Assembly: GCA_946811695.1 (NCBI GenBank)
Contig: OX328126.1
Coordinates: 89,306,785 to 89,370,784, forward strand
DNA from: Gonocerus acuteangulatus
Taxonomy: Eukaryota; Arthropoda; Insecta; Hemiptera; Coreidae
DNA length: 64,000 nt
Reading direction: 5' to 3'
The notes below the pieces were generated by a model. That model saw nothing but the letters and a program-made list of their open reading frames with translations. It was not told the DNA's origin and ran no database searches. Positions 20,566-31,457 of the stretch are shown piece after piece. Numbering within the stretch: position 1 is the first letter of the stretch; each line of letters opens with the position of its first letter. Made by a program: the position numbers and the translations under genes.

Positions 20566-20655
20566 TTTACCCTGGTGTACTAGGTGTCAGAGCACCTCAA
20601 AACTCACTATTTTACCCTGGTGTACTAGGTGTCAAAGTACCTCAAAACTCACTAT
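20566..20655 (+). repeat. 45-bp tandem duplication
   Basis: Two units starting ACCCTGGTGTACTAGGTGTC at 20569 and 20614, differing at a few bases. GGTGTACTAGG also occurs at the tips of the MITE at 25278-25527. Confidence 0.9.
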
Positions 20656-20799
20656 TTTACACTGAAATATCTAACTTTTTCCCGAACCCCCTCCATCGTG
20701 GGGGTATTCCTTACCCTCCTTTATTTGGCACGGTATGCTCACACCTTAAAGTTGTCCACTTATTTGGTTGCTTGCAGAGAAGGAAGATCTTCGGAAAAA

Positions 20800-21064
20800 T
20801 GAAACAACGTCATGTTCCTTCACAATTTTTATTTTATTTTATTCTGTTTGGGTGCATCGACTGCTATTGTCGTTGGCACCATCCTTCACAATTATTTTTA
20901 TTTTTTGGGCTTAGCGCTTTCGGCAACTTCTGTCACCATCTTCTCCATCCCTGCTACGGGCTGACTGAAGCTGAACTCTTTATAGATCTGAAGATGGTAG
21001 CAGGATCTGCCGAAAGCGCTAAGCGCAAAAAATAAAAATAATTTTGAAGGAACATGACGATGTT
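20800..21064. mobile_element. Fold-back element with 55-bp arms
   Basis: CTTCACAATTATTTTTATTT then GGGCTTAGCGCTTTCGGCA (about 20884-20931) is mirrored by TGCCGAAAGCGCTAAGCGCA and AAAATAAAAATAATTTTGAA, GGAACATGACGA to 21062. A partial duplicate of the left arm starts at 20806 (CGTCATGTTCCTTCACAA). The loop holds a CTGAAGA-hairpin-GAAA motif at 20988-21016. Confidence 0.75.
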
Positions 21065-21254
21065 TAAAATTCTCAATTTAAATTTGATTATACCTAGCAA
21101 TGCTTGTTTTTGTGAGTATATTTACTTGATATTTTAATTCCTCATTAATGTTTTTAATTATGATTGAACATTTTTATTGTTATTAGTCAACAGAAAGCGG
21201 GATTGTTCATTTTTGTGTATTTGTTTTAATTTAAATTTTAACGTCCGCTTATTC

Positions 21255-21395
21255 ATAACACAGATTTTGGGACGAATTATCTATGCGTTACCACCATCTT
21301 CTAGTCAGGGCAGTACTGCTTTTAATCGAAAGAAAAGCCACCTGCCCTTTTGGGAATCGCACCCACTACTCCGGGCACCTCACAAATTTATTTAT
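21255..21395 (-). mobile_element. SINE-C, diverged copy
   Basis: On -, GTGGGTGCGATTCCC (B-box-like), then GGTGGCTTTTCTTTCG, CTAGAAGATGGTGGTAACG, CATAGATAA and CCCAAAATCTG follow the same order as the SINE-C at 38393-38545. Confidence 0.65.
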
Positions 21396-22455
21396 TTAAA
21401 TATATTACTTCCTCTAAAATACTTAAAACTCAATTGTTATCCTTTAGGCTCCCTCAATATGTATGAGTGAGGAATTGGCTAGGTTTACACAAACCGGTCT
21501 GCCCCTCTCTTTCAAAAATCCATGTTGAAATAGGAACATCATTTTTACATTACAGTTACCTAATAAAGTCTGCACACCTTAAGCTTAATTTGAACCAGAA
21601 TCTCCTCCATCAAAGTACAGCACACTTACAACCCTACCACCACAATCAGCCCAAAATATGTTAATATTACAAAAGTATTCTTCTTAAATAGGTTGTAATA
21701 TCGGGAAATGATGAAAGGTTTATATTGCATCGTTGGTGGCCAAGAAACCTTTTGATTATAGCTATTATCCATAAATGGGAAAAATCTTCTTCTTCTTTGT
21801 TAATGTTTCGACATTTAATCGGCACGTTGCCCAATTCCAAACACGCCAATCCTTCTGGGATAATATCATCACGAACAATTTATCCGGGACAGCAAATTAC
21901 AGAAATTCCTTCAGGTAATTATTTATTCTCATGAATTCTGAAACGAATTAATATTAAATTATATGCCTTGAGAACGGCGTGGAAATTGTTAGAAATGTAC
22001 ATTGTTGGAAGATCTTGTGTCATATATCCAACTGGTTTGACTGCAGCTTTGGAAGAATTTATTCCGGTGAAGAATTTCGGAAGCAGTCTGGACCAGTTTG
22101 GCGTTTTTTCTTTGGTCCTTTTTTTTTTTTTGTACGGAAGCCTTTCTTTATTCTTCGGTATTTGCCGCTTATTCTGGAAATTTATAAACGATTGACCTGC
22201 GAAATCGTACGCCCAAAGCTTTTAAAAATTTCGATTACTGTTTCCAGCTCTACTTTGACTATGATAAATTTGTATGATAAATTTCTCTATTGGACTAATC
22301 ACCATGCTCGGCCTAGCTTTTAGCCCCATCCTTGTAGAATCATATTTGAAATAACTTGCAGAATTACAAAACAATCATACATAGATTTGCTCTTTTATAC
22401 TTGTAAATAAACAGCTGATTTCTTAATTAATTTTTAATTTTCGTTTGTTTGGGGT
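21396..22455. other. Non-repeated region with unassigned open frames
   Basis: Frames of 65-114 codons on + (21467-21664, 21725-21934, 21979-22323) show no domain I recognise. A CAG/GTAATT junction near 21915 could be a splice donor, but no exon chain can be built with confidence. It is one of the few stretches without obvious repeats. Confidence 0.35.
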
Positions 22456-23269
22456 TTAAAGGGTAATACATCTTGTGCGATCAAAATCAAAGTCATATTC
22501 TTGAATTTATAAATAACCAATAAATCAATATTTTTCAATTCTTTATATCAAACATTTTATATTGGATGTTAAAGTATCCAAAAATAATAAGTTTCAATTC
22601 TTCGAAAAAACGGGCGATTTGTAATCGAAATTTTTAATCTAGAACGAAAAACTAAAATTATTTAGAAAAAAAACGGTCAAATCTAGTACAGTACCTACGT
22701 AGGAAATATTATTTTTTTTGGAAAAATGGTCAACAATTATTGATTTTCTATTAAAATATCAGTCGAAATTCTGTCATAAAATCGTTATAATTTAATGAAT
22801 GGATAAAATTCTAAGTACATTTCTAGCAAATATATTAGAAAGCTGCAGTTAAAATTTGAAGTTGATCGGGCAGACACCAGAATATCGCCCGATTTGAAAA
22901 ACATCTTGAAAAAAACGACTTTAAAGATTAATGTTCTAAAATGTTTATTTTTTTTCTATTTAGTATTTGTTTCATAATTTCTTCTAATACAGATTAGAAA
23001 AATGGGTTTTAATTTTGAAATGTTTTGAGGAAGGACAAAAAAAAAGGAAAAAAAAAATACTTAAAAAGGGACCAATTGAAGCTCGCTCGAAAAATCAGCA
23101 TCGCGTCCACCCGGCATCGGGACTTCACTAGAAAAATCGTATTTTTTGCCCATTTAAAAAAAAATGTTCTTTACCTAAACAGTCTTGGATATCATTTTTG
23201 ATAAGTTAACGAAAAATTTTAGCACAAAAAAAAATGGTAAAAAAAGTTACATGGTATATTACCCCTTAA
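22456..23269. mobile_element. TTAA-flanked non-autonomous element, intact copy
   Basis: TTAA at 22456-22459 and 23266-23269 bound inverted tips: AGGGTAATAC on the left, and GGTATATTACCCC on the right, whose complement begins GGGGTAATAT. TTAA target duplication is the mark of piggyBac-type transposition. The interior is A/T-rich without a transposase. A second copy spans 31458-33260 and is split by a HINE-1. The piggyBac relation is inferred from TTAA alone. Confidence 0.7.
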
Positions 23270-23315
23270 ACCTCAACTTTTGAAGTTAAGTTACTCCTGA
23301 AGACGCGTTTGTAGA

Positions 23316-23622
23316 CGGGAACTGCGTCATCTTAGCTCGTTTCCGATCATATCGCTAGTATAATTTGGAAATACCCGTTACTGTTTTGTCTCAATCTTTC
23401 TTGAAAAAATCCCAATCTTGAAACAAGACCTTAGGACGTACAGCAGTAAACAAAGAGTATACTAAGTGGAAATTACTCCATTTAAGCACCTACTTCTGGT
23501 TTTCTAGGAAGTTTAGTATAAAAAGAGTTAATTTTTATGCTAATCTTTCTTAATCTTTTTAATAAGATCGACGTCAAAAGCTTGTTTCCCTCGCATGAAT
23601 ATAGGGAGGGAGGAAACTCGCT
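23316..23622 (+). mobile_element. HINE-3 short element
   Basis: The 5' region has GGGAACTGCGTCATCTTAGC and the stem word AGCTCGTTTCC. The 3' end has the hairpin CTTGTTTCCCTC...AGGGAGGGAGGAAACTCGCT followed by AAAAG. The architecture equals HINE-1 and HINE-2 with a different stem word. The usual 5' tag GTCCGACTCGC is degenerate here. Confidence 0.65.
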
Positions 23623-24309
23623 AAAAGTCAAAATCAACATTCATCGTTAATTTAAACTTTTAGCAAAATGGACGTTAAAATTTAAATAAATAAACATTTA
23701 TTGACAATCGAAAATAATGTAGGACTGAGAAAGCAGCCTTGCGGAACTCCATAAATGGTAAAATATGAAATTCTTTTATTGAACTCTTCCAAGTAATATT
23801 TACTCATATTCTGAAAATAAACATACGCCACGAATAAAACCATATGTTTTACGATGATTTTGTCAAGATATCCAGCCGTTTCGTCTTCTCATTACTGTTA
23901 TCAGCTGGGGAATATTTCCCTAATGACCTTCTGATAAGGAAGAGTGCTGTGTGCTATTGGCCGGCGCTAGATAAGATCCATCCTTCAAGCTATAGAAGCG
24001 CTAAGTGGAAATTTATGTTGGATTTCAGGTTTGACAACTAACCAGACTATCTTCCGTGGGAGAAAAGAGGAAGTACTCCATCGTCTTCTTTTAACTATTT
24101 TAATGAGAAATCCAGTCTTCATCTTAAAACATTTTACAGTTTTGAAAAGTTCTGATGAATTTGCCATTCATTTCCTATTTTATTTTTTGATTTTGCTTTA
24201 TTGAAACTGTTCTACGAATAATAGATGTTCTATGTTTGAGCAATATAGTCTCAAATTACAAAAATTGGAAAATAACTCAAAGAAAAATGTTATTAAATAA
24301 TATATATAT
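23623..24309. other. Spacer, nothing recognised
   Basis: The 23844-24041 frame has no recognisable product. Near 23715 the CTGAGAAAGCAGCCTTGCGG, AACTCCATAAA stretch could on - hint at a short GVPQG-type RT scrap, but it is too short to call. Confidence 0.35.
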
Positions 24310-24500
24310 ATCAGTCCCGTGACAGCCACGAAGGCATTAGAGGCATTTGATTCGTGACCATACGGCACACTAGGGAGATAGTGGGGTCAGTACTATGCTC
24401 TGGCCGCCTGATTTTTTCCCTTTGCGGTTACCCATTAATTAAATAATTATTTAATTAAATGCTCAGTGAGCTTAGGGAAGATCTGGAACCTCAAATCCAA
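24310..24500 (-). mobile_element. SINE-A, 3' part
   Basis: On +, ATCAGTCCCGTGACAG, GACCATACGGCACACTAGGG, GCTCTGGCCGCCTGATT and TACCCATTAATTAA are the reverse complement of the SINE-A body. A (TA)n abuts the 3' end, as at 4709. Confidence 0.82.
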
Positions 24501-24948
24501 ATCCAGTACTAAGCTCAGGCAGCCTGATTTTCCTATTTTCGATAACTATTTTATCCGACTTACATATCTGATGTGTAAACTTTATCAGTTGTAAATTTGT
24601 TAAGCTTTCGAATGATCAACTTCTAATCACCAGGAATCATAGGTTTACAGTTTTGATTTAATATTCCTGGGAAGTAATTGTAGTTAATGGCTATCCTAAA
24701 AAGATTCAATGAATAAATGCAACAGCTGATGACCAAGACAGCTGATGATTCATGTCAACAACCCTGTCATTATATCCTCAATATTGGATGTTGTAATATT
24801 AGTCAGGTTATATTTTAAGTCGCCATATATTATCCACTTAGCACATAATATATGCTTGTCAATATATTTTGATTTGATCATCACTTATATCGATTATATC
24901 AAGGTCGATTATCATATACCATTCTTCTTAGCCTGATTATTAAAAAGT

Positions 24949-25080
24949 CCGACTCGCGAGAACTAATAATTACACGGGCTGATCTCAATTTAGTGACATG
25001 AAATAACCACGTGGTCTGATGAGAATTTAGTGACATTAAATGACCACGTGGGCTGGTGAGAATCGAGTGACATTAAAAAA
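24949..25080 (+). mobile_element. HINE-3 5' end carrying a CACGTG repeat array
   Basis: The tag AGTCCGACTCGC follows an A run. Units of 37 bp then follow, each with CCACGTGG or a decayed form (24971, 25008, 25045), plus CTGATGAGAAT and AGTGACATTAAA. The same array is at 29465-29625. The 3' part of the element is not found here. Confidence 0.6.
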
Positions 25081-25214
25081 AACAATTTACAAAACGTGTA
25101 CATCGACGCCTAGTAGTGCAAAAACGATACGATTTACTAGCGCGAGCAGTGCTTCAAAAAACAAGTTCCAGTGTACCAAATCGGACCATTTATTGGTCAT
25201 TTACTGATTAACAG

Positions 25215-25217
<3 letters not shown>

Positions 25218-25272
<55 letters not shown>
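25218..25272. repeat. (TA)n microsatellite
   Basis: Pure AT run. Confidence 0.97.
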
Positions 25273-25274
<2 letters not shown>

Positions 25275-25277
25275 CTA

Positions 25278-25527
25278 TGTACCTAGTACACCATTCGTTC
25301 ACTTCAAGTTACTTCTTTATTTAAAATCGTTTGCCCGGCAAGTTTCGTGCTATGTTCGCACCTCTTCAGGGGCTTTCCTTGTAAGGATGTCCTCTCGCCA
25401 TGCTCTTTCGTTTGCGTCAGGTGTCGTATAAGTCAGTATTATACCCGACTCAAACAAGAGAGCACTTCCCAAGAAGGAAAAAGTTTTCAAATAAAGTTGT
25501 TGAAGTGAATGAGTGGTGTACTAGGTA
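25278..25527. mobile_element. MITE with TACCTAGTACACCA tips
   Basis: The left TIR TACCTAGTACACCATTCGTT, CACTTCAA is mirrored by the right end TTGAAGTGAATGAGTGGTGT, ACTAGGTA, then diverges after about 45 bp. Inside, on -, is CTGAAGA-hairpin-GAAAC at 25342-25369, then GCAAACG and AAATAAAG. No coding capacity. Confidence 0.75.
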
Positions 25528-25599
25528 TTTTATCGACCTCCTCCCTGCCTTAGAAAGAAATAAGAAATAGTGAAAAATATATATTGGGTCATATTTCAG

Positions 25600-25755
25600 A
25601 AAAATTAATATATATACATATACACACATACAGATTTCAACCACGCTATGAAGTATGAAACGTAAAATATTCTAATCGGTATTTCTGGATTGCGTCACCA
25701 AAGCAAGTTACTTTCCCATATAGAAAGGGAGGAATCACGCTACATTTCAAAACTC
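25600..25755 (+). mobile_element. HINE-2-like 3' end fragment
   Basis: Short (TA)/(CA) run, then CAGATTTCAACCACG, TTTCTGGATTGCGTCA, and a weak hairpin ending AAGGGAGGAATCACGCTA. Parallel to 4709-4894. Confidence 0.65.
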
Positions 25756-26240
25756 TTCTCCATTACGGGTACTGCTCTTATGATTATAATTAAATTTATA
25801 TATTGGTTTTACAATCAGGCAAACCCAATTATTGTTATCTGCATTGAAATCTCCAAAGAAAACGAATGTTTTGGTGCTTAAATATAATCATTGAAATAAT
25901 ACATAAACTGAAATTTTTCTCACTTTAAAACTTGTTGAGCCTAGAATAATTCCTAGTGCATCTTGACTACTGCACCCCGAGTTTAGGTCTCGACACCTTG
26001 AAGGAGCATTGGCTGTAAGGTGTTCCAGGAAGGTGTAGAATACCGCTACGTGCTTCTGGACAATAGCCTTCACCTAGTCACACCTCTAGTCGGCTAAATC
26101 ATTCAATACCCTCTCGGGTGCTTATCGGGCGGCTTCCGCATCCCCGGGGAAACATATTACGGGGCTGGTTGTTAATACTTTCACTGCTGTGACAGGCAAT
26201 ACCCGACCGATATCATCTCTTTCTTTCGTGAACAAAAGTC
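25756..26240. other. Spacer, nothing recognised
   Basis: No supported feature. On -, GTCGAGACCTAAACTCGGGG may be a tRNA-SINE scrap. Confidence 0.4.
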
Positions 26241-27037
26241 ATTATTTGAAGAGCTGGTAACGCACTTTCATTTGTTTTATGCACCTTGAAATTTTGCTAT
26301 AGTGTACCTCTTGGATAGATAAGAAGGTAAATATGTGTTGGCGAGAGTTACCGTGGAACACCAGATATCGCGCATAGGTGAAAGGTTATTTAAAATATTG
26401 CCCAAAAATAGTCTTTTCTTCAGAATCCTACCATGATTAATGTAAAAAAAAAATGCAAATTAATGTAATTTTACAATGAATAATAAATAAGGTAGACACT
26501 TCTAAGGGGGTTAGAATGTAAATAAATAAAGAACCCAAAGTACCTAGTTTTTTAAAAAAAATATTAGGTATTTTAGTCTTCAATAAAATTAATTGAACAT
26601 AATTTCAAAAGCGCAGAGACTTTTTGAGGGGTTTAATTTCTCAGCAAACATGAAAATAAATGTTGCCTATGATAGACTGCAGTAAACTGCATAAGAGTTG
26701 TGGTTGTTCTCTGCGCTCTCATTGGTTCTTGCTTTTTTTTTTCTTGTTTTTTTTTTTTTTTTTGTTTTACATGTATCCCCTTAAAAGTTTCTACCTTATT
26801 TGTTATTCATTGTAATATATTGTCTTAATTTTACATTAAAGATAGTTAAATTCTGAATGAAACTCTATTGTTGGGCCATTTTTTTGCATCTTTCCCCAAT
26901 GCGAAGTACCTGGTGTCCCACGGTAAGTTTAGCCAACACATATATACCTTCTTATCTAACCAAGAGGTACATTATAGCAAAATTTCAGGGTGCATAAAAC
27001 ACTTCATGAAACGTTCGGTTACTGGCTCTCGGACTAT
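26241..27037. mobile_element. Fold-back MITE FB1, copy 2
   Basis: Shares with copy 1 (1154-2044) the arms (TGAAATTTTGCTATAGTGTA, AGATAAGAAGG, CCCAAAAATAG) and the centre (GTTGCCTATGATAGACTGCA, GCGCTCTCATTGGTTCTTGC). The right tip GCTCTCGGACTAT ends at 27037. The left tip is eroded (GAAGAGCTGGTAACG). Confidence 0.82.
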
Positions 27038-27732
27038 TGCCTAAATAGTAGCCATCGAATTATGAATGAATGAAAAATAAAATAAAAATAACGGCACTAA
27101 ATAGTTTCGATAACTTTATTTCTTTGCTAGGTGTTTCGCACTCTTTTAGTGCCTCTTCAGGGGAAAATGTTACAAATATTAAAACATGTAGCCACAACTT
27201 GAGGAGGAGAACCGTTACCTATGGCGGAAAATTGTCAGCTCATAGAACACATTTATACCTACCAAAACATTATTGTAGTCACAAATTAATCACAAATACA
27301 CAATGTTCTGGAAAGATAATTATCGGATTATCAAATTAAGCAAAGACTTTTATGTATTGTAAATCCATTTTTATTTTCATATATTTTTAGCTTTATTATT
27401 TATTATTATTAAATGTATATAAAGTCATCTTTAAGGTGCCAAACCACTTTTCACATTTGATACTTGTATCATTGGTAAAACTTTTTTTTTTTTTAGAAAT
27501 ACAAACGCCAATTTCCTTGCTGTTTCTAAACGCCCCTTAACGTAACCAAAAGGCATATGACCTAAGAAAGCGTTAGCCTAGAAATCTACCAAGTCATAAC
27601 CATTTTATGTATGTCATTCTCTTTATAGGGCGAATAACTGTTATTACAGTCACAGTAACAGGTAATGAACTGTCATAAACTGCTTTATTGTAATTAAATG
27701 GAGTTATTTATTGTACAACGAGTATTTCACTT
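27038..27732. other. Spacer with one retroelement-like motif
   Basis: On -, 27160-27133 carries CTGAAGA, a GCACT/AGTGC stem and GAAAC, followed by AAATAAAGTTATCGAAAC near 27110. The rest is AT-rich. The frame 27070-27339 lies over this motif and is not called coding. Confidence 0.45.
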
Positions 27733-27853
27733 TTAGCACTTTCCTCCGAAGGAAAGTAGCTATTGAGGTTGGACTCATGACGGAATTTTTGAAAAATTTC
27801 TTCAAATCATTATCGATCCTACCTAGTAGACACCGAAAATGACCCCCGTTAAA

Positions 27854-27924
<71 letters not shown>

Positions 27925-28830
27925 TGTTAACACGATAGCGGCCAGAGTTTTTGTTTTTTCGTCACGAAACTTGGTATATAGCATTGAATTAGCAAACGAT
28001 TGAACGAGTTCGTTAACCACCAAAGTCGGTCCACCGGAAGGGGGGGTTTACCCCGAACCCAAAACACTAATTTGACTATGTCAGCCGTAATATTTGTTAT
28101 ATTTCAACGAAACTTGGTATTCCTAGTGGTAATATAGAGAGAAAAGTGAGATATAAAAATGAACTAAATCGGTTCATTAGAAGGGGGGTTTACTCCGGAC
28201 CCACAATACCCATTCGCCACTACCAGCCGTGATTTATGGTATATTTCGACGAAACTCAGTATTCTTAGTGGTAATCCACAGGTAAATATGTGTTGTCAAA
28301 ATAAACTAAATCGGTTCATTAGAAGGGGGGAGGGTTTACTCCGGACCCAAATTCCTAATATACTCATACCGGTCGTAATTTCTTCTGTATTGTAACGAAA
28401 CGCGGTATACGTCATGGGTAACTCATGAGAAAGAAGTGTTGTAAAAATGAGCTGAATCGGTCAATCGTAAAGCGGGGGTTTAATTTGTAATATATTTCAA
28501 TAGAAAAGCCCGCCAAACGTAGGTTCACAAAGCCGCCGCAAGGAGCGCTTTCTACCACTAGAGTGACTGTATCCTGTTCCTGCGTTAGATCAAAATACGA
28601 TAATATGAGGTTTTTTGTATTTATTACATAGTTTAGTAGGTACCATGTGTAAACATAACTCTGGAAGCAAATTAATAATTGATCAGTTACTCATTACAAA
28701 TTTAAAAGAGAACTGTTCATGTTTTTATTTTATTTATGTAGGATATTTTAAGCAAATTGTTCTGGAAAGCAGTCTACACTACCCAAATTCTGAGGAAAGT
28801 GCTTAGTTATGCAGCTCCTGCGTGACGGAC
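27733..28830 (-). mobile_element. HINE-1 copy C
   Basis: Full order in reverse: 3' hairpin TTAGCACTTTCCTCCGAAGG at 27733, then (TA)n 27858-27921, the core with ACGAGTTCGTTAACC, four C/G-tract subrepeats, the AAGGAGCGCTTTCTACCACT block, and the tag complement GCAGCTCCTGCGTGACGGAC ending at 28830. Nearly identical to copies B, D and G, so probably a young subfamily. Confidence 0.88.
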
Positions 28831-29464
28831 TTTTTATGGTTGGTTATTAGCTTCATTCACAATTACACAATAAGAGAGTTACTGCATATATTAGGATTAT
28901 TTACATACGTTAAAATTCTTGTATATTGTATATCAATGGTCACTGGAAATAAGTCGGTAAGTAGGAAAATGTGCAAAATGAGTTAAGTGCACTATGATTA
29001 TCTCCTAAGACCCGTGGGTAGCGTAAATAAGTCACTAACTCACTGCCTTCATAGTTTCAGACTTATAAAGATGTGAGTTTCTTGGGAACTCGTAAAGTAG
29101 CATATTTTCTCTGTTAAAGAGCTCCCTTGAAGAGTGGAGATTTTTAACTTACCAAGAGAATGTTAACAAAGTAGATGTTATAACTGTAACAGCTGCACAT
29201 AAAAATGCATGGGATGTGTAGAATAAACAATAAACTCCCACATCGTAGGGTTACTTAGATGTGGAAATATACACAAATAAGTAGATGTTATGAAGTTCAG
29301 ATAATAAGAAATCAAATATGTTTGATTCGGCATTCATTCATGTTTCTTGGAACAAAATTATTATTATTGTTCCATAATAATTCGGGGAAAAATATCTTAA
29401 AAGTTATAAAATTAAACGACTGTAATGTATTTATTTCATTTACCTGAATTCGTTTTAATTTGTA
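28831..29464. other. AT-rich spacer, nothing recognised
   Basis: No supported feature. Confidence 0.5.
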
Positions 29465-29798
29465 AATAGCTCAGCTGTTTGGTGCGATTCGAATGACATT
29501 AGATAACCACGTGGGCTGATGAGAGTCGAATGACATTAGCTAACCACGTGGGTTGATGAGAATCAAGTGACAGTTAATAACCACGTGGTCTGATGAGAAT
29601 CGAGTGACATTAAAAGACCACGTGGTCAAAAAATGACGCGCTCATCTTAGCGCGTTTCCATTCTCATTTAGGAAGTTTTGATAGATGATTTAATGTTTGT
29701 CTTAATCATTCGAGAAAAATGTTAATATGTGTAAACATGTAATATAAAACCTCAAGAGGAAGGAGCAATACCAAAAAAAAATGACAGTATCCTACGCG

Positions 29799-29860
<62 letters not shown>

Positions 29861-30120
29861 GGCACATCTACATCTAGGTCATTAGCGCCGACATCCAGGG
29901 TGTAGCGAGGAATTTCACCAGCGAGCCGTGGGATGATAAAATTCCTGCCGGAGGTTGGGAATCGAACCCACCATCTCCGCTTATGAATCCAAGGCGCTAG
30001 ACCACGGGAGACGCCGCCTACGCGGAAATCACTCTATTTAAAGACCGATTTCTCCAAATGAGACCGCTCCATCAAAAATCACAAAAGAACCAAATTAATA
30101 GGAAATTTTATAACCTATCG
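29465..30120 (+). mobile_element. HINE-3-related element with CACGTG array, split by SINE-B
   Basis: Four CCACGTGG units with centres at 29508, 29545, 29582 and 29620 (37-38 bp period) precede GCTCATCTTAGCGCGTTTCC, the HINE-3 subterminal stem word. The unit also holds CTGATGAGAATCGAGTGACA. CCTACGCGGAAAT in the body was duplicated by the SINE-B at 29804-30016. The 3' hairpin end is not recognised. Confidence 0.55.
29804..30016 (-). mobile_element. SINE-B with long poly(A) and exact 13-bp TSD
   Basis: CCTACGCGGAAAT at 29791-29803 and 30017-30029. The tail is a T run on + (to 29858), then CATTAGCGCCGACATCCAGG, the B-box complement GGAATCGAACCCACC and GGTCTAGCGCC on -. The perfect TSD and long pure tail suggest the youngest SINE-B in the window. 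Confidence 0.93.
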
Positions 30121-30161
30121 AATAGGTCCTTTACGTTCAGTACTATTTCCCGACCGGTTTC

Positions 30162-30165
<4 letters not shown>

Positions 30166-30213
<48 letters not shown>
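30166..30213. repeat. (TA)n microsatellite
   Basis: Pure AT run abutting the 3' end of the LINE remnant to its right. Confidence 0.95.
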
Positions 30214-30217
<4 letters not shown>

Positions 30218-30219
30218 TA

Positions 30220-30920
30220 AATTTATTTTAAGAGCTTCGCAACGAAGGTGACTTGCTCTTTTTAAAATACAAAACAAAATATACAATATACAAAAGTAGA
30301 AACTTATAGAACTAAATATTACAAAAGTGTTAGGAATAAGAAGTAGGAGCTAAACATTATATAAAGTATTGCTATTTACACTATAGATATTATATTTACA
30401 TACATATGACTTATATATACATACATATGACTTATATATACATACATATGACATATATACATACATATGACTAAAACTACTAACATTAATTAATGGTTCA
30501 TGGAGGACTCTACATTTTTTAGGCCTTCTTTTAATAGCCATTTCGTGTTAAAAAAAAAAAAATTAAATTGGAATCAGATTATTATTATACCATCGAAATA
30601 ATATCTAAATTTTTCCTGTAAACAAATTTTTGTGTGTAGGTTGTGTTGTTTTAAAAATATTAATATATGGTTAGTAAAGGGGCTACCCTCTTTAGTAGTT
30701 CCTGTTAGTTGTAAGGTGATTTTAGTTGTTCTCGTATTCTGCATTCCGTTAGTAAGTGTTTTATTGTCATTGGTACGTTACACTGTCTGCAAATGGGTTG
30801 TTCTTTATTTGTCATTAAATAAGAGTGAGTTAGTAAAGTGTGTCCTATGCGTAGTCTACATAGTATAACCTCTTCTCGTCTGTTTCTTCGGCTACTAGAG
30901 CTCCATTTCGAGTAACTCCA
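30220..30920 (-). pseudogene. Jockey-like LINE, C-terminal end and 3' UTR
   Basis: On - from about 30915, the frame reads RRNRREEVILCRLRIGHT, then THSYLM and a zinc-knuckle-like C-X2-C-X7-H-X4-C (CRQCNVPMTIKH...), followed by CRIREQL and then stops. This module follows the RT in Jockey-type second ORFs. Downstream is AT-rich 3' UTR with a 23-bp repeat (ACATACATATGACTTATATA, 30398-30475) and the end GCGAAGCTCTTAAAATAAA. RT and endonuclease are absent (5' truncation). Confidence 0.8.
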
Positions 30921-31239
30921 TTTCGAGATATATAAGAATATATCAAAAATTTCGAAATTTTTCCCAGTTTCCTCGCCAACGATTATAGATATACCATTGG
31001 GAATGGTTTCATTAGATTTCTCACGTCAAATTACGTATACAATGTGTTCTTGAAAACTATTAACAAAAAAAAACAAAAAACCGTAAGACATAGTAAGAGG
31101 TTGCTAGCAGATAAGGAAGATATTCGATAAAGATGAAAGACCTCAAATTACTTTAGTGTTAGGAAAGAATTTTAGCTACATCTTTTTACCAAAAAAACGT
31201 AAGCATTAAGATTTTCCTCCTTTTTCGCGTAAATTTCAC

Positions 31240-31455
31240 CCAAAAAACATGTTACGGTGGACGGATAGTGTTGCTTTACGAACATGACCTTTTCAATCAC
31301 GTGAAGTATTTTTGTACTAAATTTCCTTAAAATCGGCCCGTTATTGTGTTAACTGGAGAGTGAACAGACAAAAATCTTAATACAAACTTGAACAGTTATT
31401 TTCATTCAAGTATGGGGTGTGGAACGTGAAATTATCTAGCCGGCACTTCATTAGG
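31240..31455 (+). mobile_element. HINE-2-like core and tail fragment
   Basis: TTTTTGTACTAAATTTCC, AAAATCGGCCCGTTATTGTG, TTAACTGGAGAGTGAACAGA and CAAACTTGAAC, then GTGGAACGTGAAATTATCTA, GCCGGCACTTC. This is the HINE-2 order, with the microsatellite reduced to a short AT stretch. Confidence 0.65.
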
Positions 31456-31457
31456 TC

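Noticed and set aside
21979..22323. 114-codon frame on + and neighbouring frames as exons
   Set aside because: No recognised domain, a T-homopolymer inside, and no consistent splice pattern. Kept only as unassigned sequence.
27070..27339. 89-codon frame on +
   Set aside because: Lies over a retroelement-like CTGAAGA/GAAAC motif read on the other strand. No domain and no upstream signal.
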